A DNA stretch of 64,000 nt from Natrinema sp. SYSU A 869 (GTDB taxonomy: Archaea; Halobacteriota; Halobacteria; Halobacteriales; Natrialbaceae), in contig NZ_CP082249.1 in the NCBI RefSeq assembly GCF_019879105.1, forward strand, positions 248,001 through 312,000, read 5' to 3'. Shown here piece after piece: positions 56,954 to 64,000 of this stretch (the first letter of the stretch is position 1; each line of letters begins with the position of its first letter). Both the position numbers and the translations under genes were made by a program. Below the pieces are notes generated by a model. That model was not told where the DNA came from. It saw only the letters and a list, made by a program, of their open reading frames with translations, and did not search any database.

Positions 56954-57056
56954 CGTGACTCTCAACTCGAGGTCAGCCCCTCGGCGGGAAGAGTCCGCTG
57001 CCCGTGATTGCAGGGCAACGAGGAGGAATCGGGGCGGCCCCGTCACGACAGCGCCA

Positions 57057-57485
57057 TCACCGAACGACCGTGACCGGCACCGATGAGTGTCTGACGACGA
57101 CTTCCGCGACACTGCCGAGCAGGATCCGCGTGATACCCGACCGGCCGTGGCTGCCGATGACGACGTGGTCGATCGATTCCGACTCGGTGTACTCGAGGAT
57201 TTCCTGGGCCGGGGTTCCCATTTGGGTACGCGTTTCGACGGCGATTCCGCGCTCGTCGCCGATGGCTTCGGCCGTTGACAGCACCTCCTCGGCCTCGGCC
57301 AGGAGTTCCCGCGTCTCGTCGCTGGGTTCGGTGTCGTCGGCGGTGTTCGGGATGTACGGCAGCGACGTGGTATCGACGACGACCAGGACGACGAACTCGC
57401 CGTCGGGAAACAGGTCGAACGCGTACTCGAGGGCGTCGTTGGCGGGCTCGGAGTCGTCGAATGGAATTAGGATCCGCGGTGGCAT
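57057..57485 (-). CDS. Universal stress protein UspA family
   Basis: From ATG 57485 (MPPRILIPFDDSEPANDALEYAF) the protein has 142 residues. UspA features include the N-terminal strand VLIPxDDS with Asp contacting ATP, VVVDTTSL, and the ATP-binding GSHGRSGITRILLGSVAEVVVRHSSVPVTVVR, with G-2x-G-9x-G. UspA proteins bind ATP and act in stress responses. Haloarchaea carry many copies. It lies near transporters but stands alone. Confidence 0.93.
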   Translation of the reverse strand: MPPRILIPFDDSEPANDALEYAFDLFPDGEFVVLVVVDTTSLPYIPNTADDTEPSDETRELLAEAEEVLSTAEAIGDERGIAVETRTQMGTPAQEILEYTESESIDHVVIGSHGRSGITRILLGSVAEVVVRHSSVPVTVVR

Positions 57486-57539
57486 GGGATATCTGGAAGT
57501 CAACACCCGTGACCTTCAGTCTGGTTCCAATCAGGACTG

Positions 57540-58319
57540 TCAGAGGGCGAGATAGGGACCGACGCCTAGCAGAACGACCCCCAACATGGCCTTCAGCTTC
57601 TCGGGATCGATGGCGTGAGCGACTCGCCAACCGACGACGACGCCGAACAAGAGCGGCGTCCCAATGACGACCGCGAGCGGAATCAGGACGTTCCCCTGGA
57701 GGAAGTAGCCCGAGGCCGCGAACGTCGCGATGAAGATTGACTGGACCTGCGCGACGGCGATAGCGAGCAACATTGGGACACCGACGAGCACCAGCGCGGG
57801 AACGGCCAGTACGGGGCCGCCAATCCCCAGCAGGCCGCTGCAGATTCCGAGGACGAACCCGAGCGTCGCCAATACGATTCGGCCGGATCGAGTCAAGGGC
57901 TCGAGGTCGTAGACCGGGCTAAAGCCCCGGCGTTCCCGGTAGAGGATAATCCCGCCGACGGCCATCGAGACGCCGCCGAGCAGGAATCCGAACACGGAGC
58001 GCGGAACGACGGTGTTCACGTATGCGCCAACGAGGGCACCGATGACGCTCGAGCCGCTGAGGATGATCGCGATTGCACGGCTCTCGCCGGTGTTCATCTC
58101 CCCGGAGTGGAGGTAGGCGGCGCTGCCGACGAGTCCGGTAACCACGAACGTCGCGTGGGCAGTGCCGGCAACCTCATTCGAGGCCAGCGGCGTCAGCGAG
58201 TAAAGCGCGATCGTCACGAAGATGCCGCCCGGGCCGATGGTGGTGATACCGATCCCCGAGAAGAAGGCGATCGAGACGAGCAACAGGACTAGCGAAGGTT
58301 CGAAGGGCAGCTCAAGCAT
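57540..58319 (-). CDS. TauE/SafE-family anion permease
   Basis: This 259-residue protein has about eight membrane helices. Two repeated halves each hold a GxGG-type loop: FFSGIGITTIGPGGIFVTIALYSLTPLASNEVAGTAHATFV and GICSGLLGIGGPVLAVPALVLVGVPMLLAIAVAQVQSIF. TauE/SafE proteins move sulfite, sulfonates or related anions across the membrane. The substrate is unknown. It lies between UspA and the NRAMP gene, without clear coupling. Confidence 0.9.
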   Translation of the reverse strand: MLELPFEPSLVLLLVSIAFFSGIGITTIGPGGIFVTIALYSLTPLASNEVAGTAHATFVVTGLVGSAAYLHSGEMNTGESRAIAIILSGSSVIGALVGAYVNTVVPRSVFGFLLGGVSMAVGGIILYRERRGFSPVYDLEPLTRSGRIVLATLGFVLGICSGLLGIGGPVLAVPALVLVGVPMLLAIAVAQVQSIFIATFAASGYFLQGNVLIPLAVVIGTPLLFGVVVGWRVAHAIDPEKLKAMLGVVLLGVGPYLAL

Positions 58320-58587
58320 TCATATTAGACGAGTTATTCAGTAGTCCGTTGCGCTCGAACTAACTCTTCTGATTTCGAACCTCTCCGGTCAGCTATCAAT
58401 CAGATCCTGAATCACTGTCATCCGGAATCGAAAACGCAGTCCGGACGGTCACGATCTCGGCCACCGACCGAGTTCAGTTCCTGTGTAGTGGACAGGGACG
58501 GCGTTCAGCCAACGCTGATCACTGTTGGTTCGGACAGCCAAAATGTGGAATCATGCGTTCGGGAGCCAGATACCGCGTCCGGCCCGA

Positions 58588-59856
58588 TTAGAGGATAGTA
58601 ACGATCGTCTCGTAGAGCGACTGGACCGTCATGAGACTCCCGACCAGCAGGACGAGTCCAGCGGCCAAGAACCCGACGTTCTCGTACCAATCGATGTCGT
58701 AGTACTTGTTCACAGCTCCGATGAGCGCGAAGACGGTTACCGGGAGCCCGATCGCGCCGTTGACGGCGGGCATGATGATGGCCATCTCGACGGGACCGAA
58801 GCCCGTGTAGAGCAGCATCGGGAGCGCAGTCGCCGCCGAAAGGACAATCAGTGCGATGACTGTTCGCCGGAATGCGGTGTCGCCGAAGACCGTGTGTCGT
58901 CCGAGCGACTGCGGAACGATGAACCCGGCACCGAACAGCGTCCCGGTCGCCGATGTGATCGTCGCACAGAGCACCGCGATCATGAACAGGACGAGTGCGC
59001 TTTGGCCGATAATCTCTGCGAGCGGGACACCAGGTCCCGTCAGCGTCATGGTTCCCTCGGAGAGGGTGATCGCCGAGACGATCATCACGAAGCTTCCGAT
59101 GGTGAGCGTCGTCGCAATTCCGGCGGCGTTGTCCCGGCGGTAATCCCAGATGTCCGTCCACTCTTTCGTCGGCTGGATGCTCGACTGGATGAAGAAGTTC
59201 GGCCAGTAGACCGTCGTCCCCAGCAGGGCGATGACTGCAGTGAGGTAGCCGATATCGGTCGCCAGTGCCGGTTTGAGCCCGGCTGCAACCGACTGCCACG
59301 GAACATCGAGCCCCGCGAGGAGCAGGCCGTACGAACCGAATACGGAGAACACCATCACGGCGATCACCGCTTCGATCCGATCGTAGACCTTCATCTGCAC
59401 GATGGCGATGCCGAACCCGGCCGCGAGTACGATGCCGACGAGCACGTTGTCGAAGAACGGAACGAGCCAGGCGAGCGCCGCTCCGGCGACGGCGTAATTC
59501 GACACGGCCCATAGCGCAGACATTAGTGAAACCCCGACGAGGAGCGTCCGCCCTCCGATTGGCAGGACATCAACGATATAGTCGGCGAGGGGTTCGTCGG
59601 CGACGGCGAGTCGCGCACTCATGTCGTGCAGTGCGATATCGATGAGGAACGCGAGCGGGAGCACCCACAGCAGAGAGAATGCGAAGTTCGCACCCGTGTC
59701 GGCGAGGATGTACACCGACCCAGCACCGAACACGTTGGCAGCGAACATAATACCCAACCCGTACCTGTAGAGCGCTCCGTGTATCGTTTGGCCGCCGGGA
59801 ATAGCGTCGACGAACGTCGAAGTGGATGTCGACGCCGACGCTGATTGTTCGCTCAT
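58588..59856 (-). CDS. NRAMP-family transporter lacking canonical metal-site motifs
   Basis: This 422-residue protein has about eleven helices and the NRAMP fold. In canonical members TM1 has DPGN and TM6 has MPH for metal binding. Here TM1 reads FAANVFGAGSVYILADTGANFAFS and TM6 has VYWPNFFIQSSIQP, so both ligand motifs are changed. It may carry another substrate or bind metal differently. The start overlaps the stop of the preceding mini-ORF by four bases, suggesting coupling. Confidence 0.82.
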   Translation of the reverse strand: MSEQSASASTSTSTFVDAIPGGQTIHGALYRYGLGIMFAANVFGAGSVYILADTGANFAFSLLWVLPLAFLIDIALHDMSARLAVADEPLADYIVDVLPIGGRTLLVGVSLMSALWAVSNYAVAGAALAWLVPFFDNVLVGIVLAAGFGIAIVQMKVYDRIEAVIAVMVFSVFGSYGLLLAGLDVPWQSVAAGLKPALATDIGYLTAVIALLGTTVYWPNFFIQSSIQPTKEWTDIWDYRRDNAAGIATTLTIGSFVMIVSAITLSEGTMTLTGPGVPLAEIIGQSALVLFMIAVLCATITSATGTLFGAGFIVPQSLGRHTVFGDTAFRRTVIALIVLSAATALPMLLYTGFGPVEMAIIMPAVNGAIGLPVTVFALIGAVNKYYDIDWYENVGFLAAGLVLLVGSLMTVQSLYETIVTIL

Positions 59857-60026
59857 GCACGATCACCCCGATCCGCGAATTCGGAGGTGACACCCGATTG
59901 CGTCAGAATGTAGACTGGCTCGGCTCCGAAAATAGTCACCGCAAAGGGGGGCCCGAGCCCGTATTGATGAATGGTTTCTTTCGCCTTTTCGACAGGAACG
60001 GCCAATGCGGTACTGTGTTCTTCCAT
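59853..60026 (-). CDS. Mini NRAMP N-terminal paralogue (57 aa)
   Basis: From ATG 60026 the protein reads MEEHSTALAVPVEKAKETIHQYGLGPPFAVTIFGAEPVYILTQSGVTSEFADRGDRA. It resembles the start of the following NRAMP (TIH, YGLG, FGAxxVYIL) but ends after about the first helix. An earlier ATG at 60050 is also possible. Its stop codon overlaps the NRAMP start (ATGA). It could be a truncated duplicate or a small partner or leader peptide. Composition and the overlap argue that it is translated. Confidence 0.6.
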   Translation of the reverse strand: MEEHSTALAVPVEKAKETIHQYGLGPPFAVTIFGAEPVYILTQSGVTSEFADRGDRA

Positions 60027-60050
60027 GTGAGGTAGTTTCCCGAAAAGCAT

Positions 60051-60516
60051 AGGTGTCTCGGCCCTTCGAGCCCGCAGACGTGTGGGTCTCGAGGCAGTTC
60101 AGCTGGGATGCTGTCACCTGTTTACTCTTGTACGGAATTCTGTACCAGATGCAAGGACTGGGACTCGTTTGAGCAGAAAGCTTGAGATGGCAGACAGCCC
60201 TTTAGATAGCTGGTTCGAGTAATACAGTGTTTACCGGACCGCAATACGCGAACTGCAAGCGAGGGCCCCGTTGCCGGGTATGCGCGAACGAACAACAAGA
60301 GCCTACACGGGGTGAATCAACATCACTCGAGCGACTCCGCTCCCCGAACGACGACTCTCTGCCGACTCCGAACGCCTGCTCCGTGATTCCGCGCTTTCGA
60401 ACGTGCCGGCACCACATTCTTGGAGGTTCGAACCGAACGAACCGCTGCAGACGAAGTTGCCTTCAGAAGAAGGCCTATATATTTCTATCCCTTACCAGAG
60501 GTGAAGACCGAAATAT
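60051..60516. promoter_or_regulatory. psmA: Spacer with psmA promoter and ribosome site
   Basis: This 466-bp divergent spacer has no supported gene. Close to psmA it contains the TATA-like CCTATATATTTCT (60473-60486) about 38 bp before the ATG. GAGGTGA at 60498-60504 fits a ribosome site. The psmA transcript therefore probably has a short leader with Shine-Dalgarno, unlike the leaderless genes nearby. Confidence 0.65.
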
Positions 60517-61266
60517 ATGCAAGGACAATCCAATCAGCAGGCATACGACCGGGGGATCACCATTTTCTCCCCGGACGGACGCCTCTATCAGGTCGAGTAC
60601 GCCCGCGAGGCTGTCAAGCGAGGAACCGCAAGCGTCGGTCTCCGCACGCCCGACGGCGTCGTCCTCGCTGCCAATCGGCAGGTCAACTCGCCGCTCATGG
60701 AACGCGAGAGCGTCGAGAAGATCCACAAGGCTGACGACCACGTCGGCGTTGCGAGCGCCGGCCACGTCGCCGACGCCCGCCAGCTCGTCGATCTCGCCCG
60801 TCGCCGCGCACAGGGCGAACAGCTCCGCTACGGCCAGCAGATCGGCGTCGAGACACTGACGCGAGCGGTCACTGACCACATCCAAGAGTACACCCAGACT
60901 GGCGGTGCCCGCCCGTTCGGCGTCGCCCTCCTCGTCGGCGGCATCGACGACGGCGAGCCGAAACTGTTCGAGACCGACCCCTCGGGAACGGACTACGAGT
61001 GGAAGGCGGCCGCCATCGGCGGCGACCGCGACACTATCCAGGGCTACCTCGAGGAGCACTACCGCGAAGATCTCGACGTCGACGGCGGTATCGAAGTCGC
61101 GCTGAGTGCACTCAGCGCCGCTGAGGACGAGGTCGTCGACGCCGGGGATGTCGATGTCGCGACGGTCACGACCGACGACGAATCGTTCCGATCGGTCAAG
61201 ACCGACCGTCTCGAGTCGATCGTCGCGGAGATCGATCACCCGGAAGCGGAGGAGACCGATGAATAA
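60517..61266 (+). CDS. psmA: Proteasome alpha subunit
   Basis: PsmA forms the outer rings of the 20S proteasome and gates substrate entry. The 249 residues begin MQGQSNQQAYDRGITIFSPDGRLYQVEYAREAVKRG, the archaeal alpha signature with the gate YDRG and the LYQVEYA helix. GVVLAANRQVNSPL is followed by GHVADARQLVDLARRRAQ, and PFGVALLVGGIDDGEPKLFETDPSG. The stop overlaps the psmB start by eight bases, forming the psmA-psmB operon. Length and motifs are normal. Confidence 0.97.
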   Translation: MQGQSNQQAYDRGITIFSPDGRLYQVEYAREAVKRGTASVGLRTPDGVVLAANRQVNSPLMERESVEKIHKADDHVGVASAGHVADARQLVDLARRRAQGEQLRYGQQIGVETLTRAVTDHIQEYTQTGGARPFGVALLVGGIDDGEPKLFETDPSGTDYEWKAAAIGGDRDTIQGYLEEHYREDLDVDGGIEVALSALSAAEDEVVDAGDVDVATVTTDDESFRSVKTDRLESIVAEIDHPEAEETDE

Positions 61267-61975
61267 CTGGAATCAGGGGACGACCCCGCAGGGGAACGAC
61301 GACCCGTCGCCGTACGAACCCGAACTGGGTTCGCTCCCCAACGGCAGTCAAGGCGACGACCACGGAGACACCGTCAACAAGACCGGGACGACGACCATCG
61401 GCATCACGACCGACGAGGGCGTCGTCATCGCGACGGACATGCGCGCCAGCCTCGGCGGGCGATTCGTTTCGAACAAGGACGTCCAGAAGGTCGAGCAAAT
61501 CCACCCCACGGGAGCGCTCACGCTCGTCGGCTCGGTCGGCGGCGCACAGTCGTTCATCCGAACGCTACGCTCCGAGGTCAACCTCTATGAGTCGCGTCGT
61601 GGCGAGCCGATGCCCATCGAAGCACTGGCGACGCTCGCAGGCAACTTTGCCCGCGGCGGCCCGTTCCGGGCCATCAACCCCATCCTCGGCGGTGTCGATA
61701 GCGATGGCAGCCACGTCTACAGTATCGACCCCGCCGGCGGTGTGATGGCTGACGACTACACCGTCACCGGCAGCGGGATGCAACTCGCCTACGGCCTCCT
61801 CGAGAACGAGTACGAAGACGACCTTTCGCTCGAGGAAGCCCAGTCGGTCGCGGCTCGTGCCATCAAGAGCGCCGTCGAGCGCGACACCGGCTCCGGGAAC
61901 GGCGTCTTCCTCGCCGAGATTACGGACGAGGGCGTCGACATCCAGGGCCACAACGACTTCGACGCGGTCATCTAA
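61259..61975 (+). CDS. psmB: Proteasome beta subunit
   Basis: PsmB is the catalytic subunit. The 238 residues from ATG 61259 carry an acidic propeptide of 43 residues. Cleavage between Gly43 and Thr44 in NKTGTTTIGIT exposes the catalytic N-terminal Thr. The active-site Asp and Lys lie in IATDMRASLGGRFVSNKDVQKV, and the substrate pocket GGVDSDGSHVYSIDPAGG follows. The overlap with psmA suggests coupled translation. The beta subunit may be assembled as a precursor that self-cleaves. Confidence 0.97.
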   Translation: MNNWNQGTTPQGNDDPSPYEPELGSLPNGSQGDDHGDTVNKTGTTTIGITTDEGVVIATDMRASLGGRFVSNKDVQKVEQIHPTGALTLVGSVGGAQSFIRTLRSEVNLYESRRGEPMPIEALATLAGNFARGGPFRAINPILGGVDSDGSHVYSIDPAGGVMADDYTVTGSGMQLAYGLLENEYEDDLSLEEAQSVAARAIKSAVERDTGSGNGVFLAEITDEGVDIQGHNDFDAVI

Positions 61976-62045
61976 GCCGTTTCGACGAGTATTCCGTTCG
62001 CTCTGTCGACCTTCGGCTGCTCGCGCTCGCGCGCGTACACGTGAC

Positions 62046-62053
62046 TTTTATTA
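62046..62053 (+). promoter_or_regulatory. gyrB: TATA-like box of gyrB
   Basis: TTTTATTA lies about 36 bp before the ATG at 62086. This is a little further than for leaderless genes and would leave a short leader. There is no strong ribosome site; the start is set by the conserved N-terminus. Confidence 0.45.
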
Positions 62054-62085
62054 GTGCCGGACCACTATCCGAAAACAGGTTTTAC

Positions 62086-64000
62086 ATGTCCCAGGAAAGC
62101 GATTACGGAGCCGGGCAGATTCAGGTCTTAGAGGGCCTGGAGGCTGTACGAAAGCGACCGGCAATGTACATCGGCTCTACCGATTCTCGAGGACTCCACC
62201 ATCTGGTCTATGAAGTGGTGGACAACTCGATCGACGAGGCACTGGCCGGCCACTGTGACGATATCACCGTCTCCATCCACGAGGACGGATCGGTGAGCGT
62301 CGCGGACGACGGCCGAGGTATCCCCGTCGACACACACGAGGAGTACGACCGCCCTGCACTCGAGGTCATTCTGACTGTCCTCCACGCTGGCGGCAAGTTC
62401 GACAACAAGTCCTATCAGGTCTCCGGGGGCCTCCACGGCGTCGGGGTGAGCGTGGTGAACGCTCTTTCCGAACGGCTGGAGGCCGAGGTCAAACGCAACG
62501 ATGGAATCTTCCGCCACGCCTTCGAAGGCGGCGAACCCGTCGGCGACATGGAGCACGTTCGCGACATGGAGCCGGACGAGGAGACGGGAACCCAGATCCG
62601 GTTCTGGCCCGATACTGGCATCTTCGAGACGGGCGACGTCTCGTTCTCGACGCTGTCGAACCGGCTTCGGGAACTCGCCTTCCTCAACTCCGGCGTCCGC
62701 ATCACGCTCCGCGACGAGCGCAAGGACGACGACGAGGGCGAGCCCGTCGCCGAGACCTACGAGTACGACGGTGGCATCCGCGAGTTCGTCGACTATCTGA
62801 ACGAGACGCGCTCGGCGATGCACGACGACATCATCTACTTCGAGGACGAAGAACAGAACATCCAGATCGAAGTCGCGATGCAAGCCACTCAGGAGCTGCA
62901 GGGCTCGATCCACGCCTTCGCAAACAATATCAACACTCGCGAGGGCGGCACCCACCTCACCGGGTTCAAGACTGCGTTGACACGAACGGTCAACGATTAC
63001 GCCAACGAAAACGACCTGCTCTCGGACCTCGATAACAACCTCTCGGGCGAGGACATCCGCGAGGGACTCACTGCGGTCATCTCGATCAAACACCCCGATC
63101 CCCAGTTCGAGGGCCAGACGAAGACCAAACTCGGCAACTCGGAAGTCCGGGGGATCGTCGAGAGCGCGATGCACGAAGGGCTCGGCACCTACTTCGAGGA
63201 ACACCCCGACACCGCCGAGGCCATCGTCGCCAAGGCCGTCGAGGCTGCGAAGGCCCGCATGGCCGCCCAGAAGGCCGAGGAGTTGACCCGCCGGAAGTCC
63301 GCCCTTGATTCCACCTCCCTGCCCGGCAAACTGGCGGACTGCCAGACCAAAAATCCCGACGAGGCCGAACTGTTCATCGCGGAGGGTGACTCCGCAGGTG
63401 GCAGCGCGAAACAGGCCCGGAACCCGGATTTCCAGGCCATTCTTCCCATCAAGGGGAAGATTCTGAACGTCGAGAAACACCGACTCGATCGCATCCTCGA
63501 GAACGACGAGATACGGAACATGATCACCGCGATCGGTGCGGGGATCGGCGATGAGTTCGACGTCGAGGACGTCCGCTACAAGAAGATCATCATGGCGACC
63601 GACGCCGACGTTGACGGGGCACACATCCGGACGCTCCTGTTGACGTTCTTCTACCGACACATGCGGCCACTGCTCGAGGGCGGCTACGTCTACGCAACCC
63701 AGCCGCCGCTGTACCGCATCCGGTATCGTGGCGAGACCTACGACGCGATGACGGAAGCCGAACGCGACGAGATCGTTGCGGAGAAGTGCGACGGCAACCC
63801 CTCGCAGGTCCAGCGGTTCAAGGGACTCGGCGAGATGAACCCCGAACAACTCTGGGAGACGACGATGAACCCCGACAACCGCATCCTCAAACAGATAACG
63901 ATCGAGGACGCGGCCGCGGCGGACAAGATGTTCTCCGTCCTGATGGGCGACGCCGTCGAACCCCGCAAGCAGTTCATCAAGGACCACGCGCCGGAAGCCG
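62086..64000 (+). CDS. gyrB: DNA gyrase subunit B (3' partial)
   Basis: GyrB gives gyrase its ATPase. The window ends inside the gene after 638 residues. The GHKL fold is visible in VLEGLEAVRKRPAMYIGST, EVVDNSIDEALAGHC, VADDGRGIPVD and GGLHGVGVSVVNALS. The TOPRIM domain follows, with LFIAEGDSAGGSAKQARNPDFQAILPIKGKILNVEK and IIMATDADVDGAHIRTLLLTFF. The C-terminal part QVQRFKGLGEMNPEQLWETTMNP is present. Gyrase supercoils DNA and is the target of novobiocin. Many haloarchaea keep gyrB near top6; here they lie about 10 kb apart. gyrA is expected beyond the edge. Confidence 0.97.
   Translation, partial: MSQESDYGAGQIQVLEGLEAVRKRPAMYIGSTDSRGLHHLVYEVVDNSIDEALAGHCDDITVSIHEDGSVSVADDGRGIPVDTHEEYDRPALEVILTVLHAGGKFDNKSYQVSGGLHGVGVSVVNALSERLEAEVKRNDGIFRHAFEGGEPVGDMEHVRDMEPDEETGTQIRFWPDTGIFETGDVSFSTLSNRLRELAFLNSGVRITLRDERKDDDEGEPVAETYEYDGGIREFVDYLNETRSAMHDDIIYFEDEEQNIQIEVAMQATQELQGSIHAFANNINTREGGTHLTGFKTALTRTVNDYANENDLLSDLDNNLSGEDIREGLTAVISIKHPDPQFEGQTKTKLGNSEVRGIVESAMHEGLGTYFEEHPDTAEAIVAKAVEAAKARMAAQKAEELTRRKSALDSTSLPGKLADCQTKNPDEAELFIAEGDSAGGSAKQARNPDFQAILPIKGKILNVEKHRLDRILENDEIRNMITAIGAGIGDEFDVEDVRYKKIIMATDADVDGAHIRTLLLTFFYRHMRPLLEGGYVYATQPPLYRIRYRGETYDAMTEAERDEIVAEKCDGNPSQVQRFKGLGEMNPEQLWETTMNPDNRILKQITIEDAAAADKMFSVLMGDAVEPRKQFIKDHAPEA

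Noticed and set aside
60227-60859. 210-codon frame overlapping the psmA start
   Set aside because: It shifts into an out-of-frame reading of psmA and is Arg/Ser-rich; the promoter and ribosome site belong to psmA.
62128-63987. 619-codon open frame on the minus strand opposite gyrB
   Set aside because: It is a shadow of the GC-rich gyrB frame, with no family match, while the plus strand encodes an unmistakable GyrB.
1-64000. CRISPR arrays, rRNA genes, intact insertion sequences or prophage
   Set aside because: I saw no regularly spaced repeats, rRNA signatures, complete transposase genes or phage structural genes in the window.

Overview
The window is chromosomal DNA of a haloarchaeon, most likely from the Natrialbales (Natrinema/Haloterrigena-like). 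The DNA is GC-rich, nearly every predicted protein is strongly acidic, and Tat signals and archaeal lipoboxes are frequent. Many starts are leaderless with an AT-rich TATA-like box about 27-32 bp upstream. The informational genes are archaeal: RfcL, topoisomerase VI A and B, the 20S proteasome, and GyrB.

Layout. 1-5.3 kb: end of an NhaC-type antiporter, a small TRAM-like protein, a NYN-domain protein, and two tandem Tat-exported subtilases. 5.3-8.6 kb: aldehyde dehydrogenase and glycine-cleavage gcvT-gcvH. 8.7-16.9 kb: a GIDE-like membrane protein, a COG1709 regulator, a DUF457 membrane hydrolase, a CinA/MoaB-like protein, a CNNM/CorC transporter, a lipoprotein and a GCS2-like enzyme. 17-18.8 kb: rfcL, broken by three one-base deletions, and a C2H2 mini-protein. 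18.8-23.2 kb: biotin operon bioB-bioU-bioF-bioD with a BirA-type operator across the bioB start. 23.4-29.5 kb: haloalkane dehalogenase, an acidic disordered protein, a 51-aa zinc ribbon, sucCD and a UbiA prenyltransferase. 29.7-36.7 kb: small zinc proteins, a FilR1-type regulator, a MOSC protein, a HalOD1 protein, two CaCA exchangers and an Lrp regulator. 37.2 kb: tRNA-Glu. 37.4-44.5 kb: an Ebo-like cluster with phosphatase, inositol-3-phosphate synthase, TatD hydrolase, two TIM-barrel isomerases and a UbiA/EboC protein. 44.6-47.8 kb: FAH-family enzyme, a frameshifted MBL hydrolase and two membrane proteins. 48.2-51.8 kb: top6B-top6A. 51.9-52.5 kb: a scar with a 105-bp MITE-like element abutting a DsrE gene fragment. 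52.5-60 kb: disulfide reductase with a His-rich tail, ion channel, SGNH hydrolase (frameshifted), SPW membrane protein, UspA, TauE/SafE, and an atypical NRAMP with a miniature partial paralogue. 60.5-64 kb: psmA-psmB and gyrB (cut by the window end).

The two most interesting systems are the biotin operon, where a BioU-like suicide-type enzyme seems to replace BioA, and the archaeal Ebo-like cluster, where inositol-3-phosphate synthase sits where bacterial clusters have the EboD cyclase. Five single-base deletions break three otherwise well-conserved genes (rfcL, MBL hydrolase, SGNH hydrolase). Their uniform type, and the essential role of rfcL, point to sequencing errors rather than true pseudogenes. 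No CRISPR array, rRNA operon, intact insertion sequence or prophage was seen.
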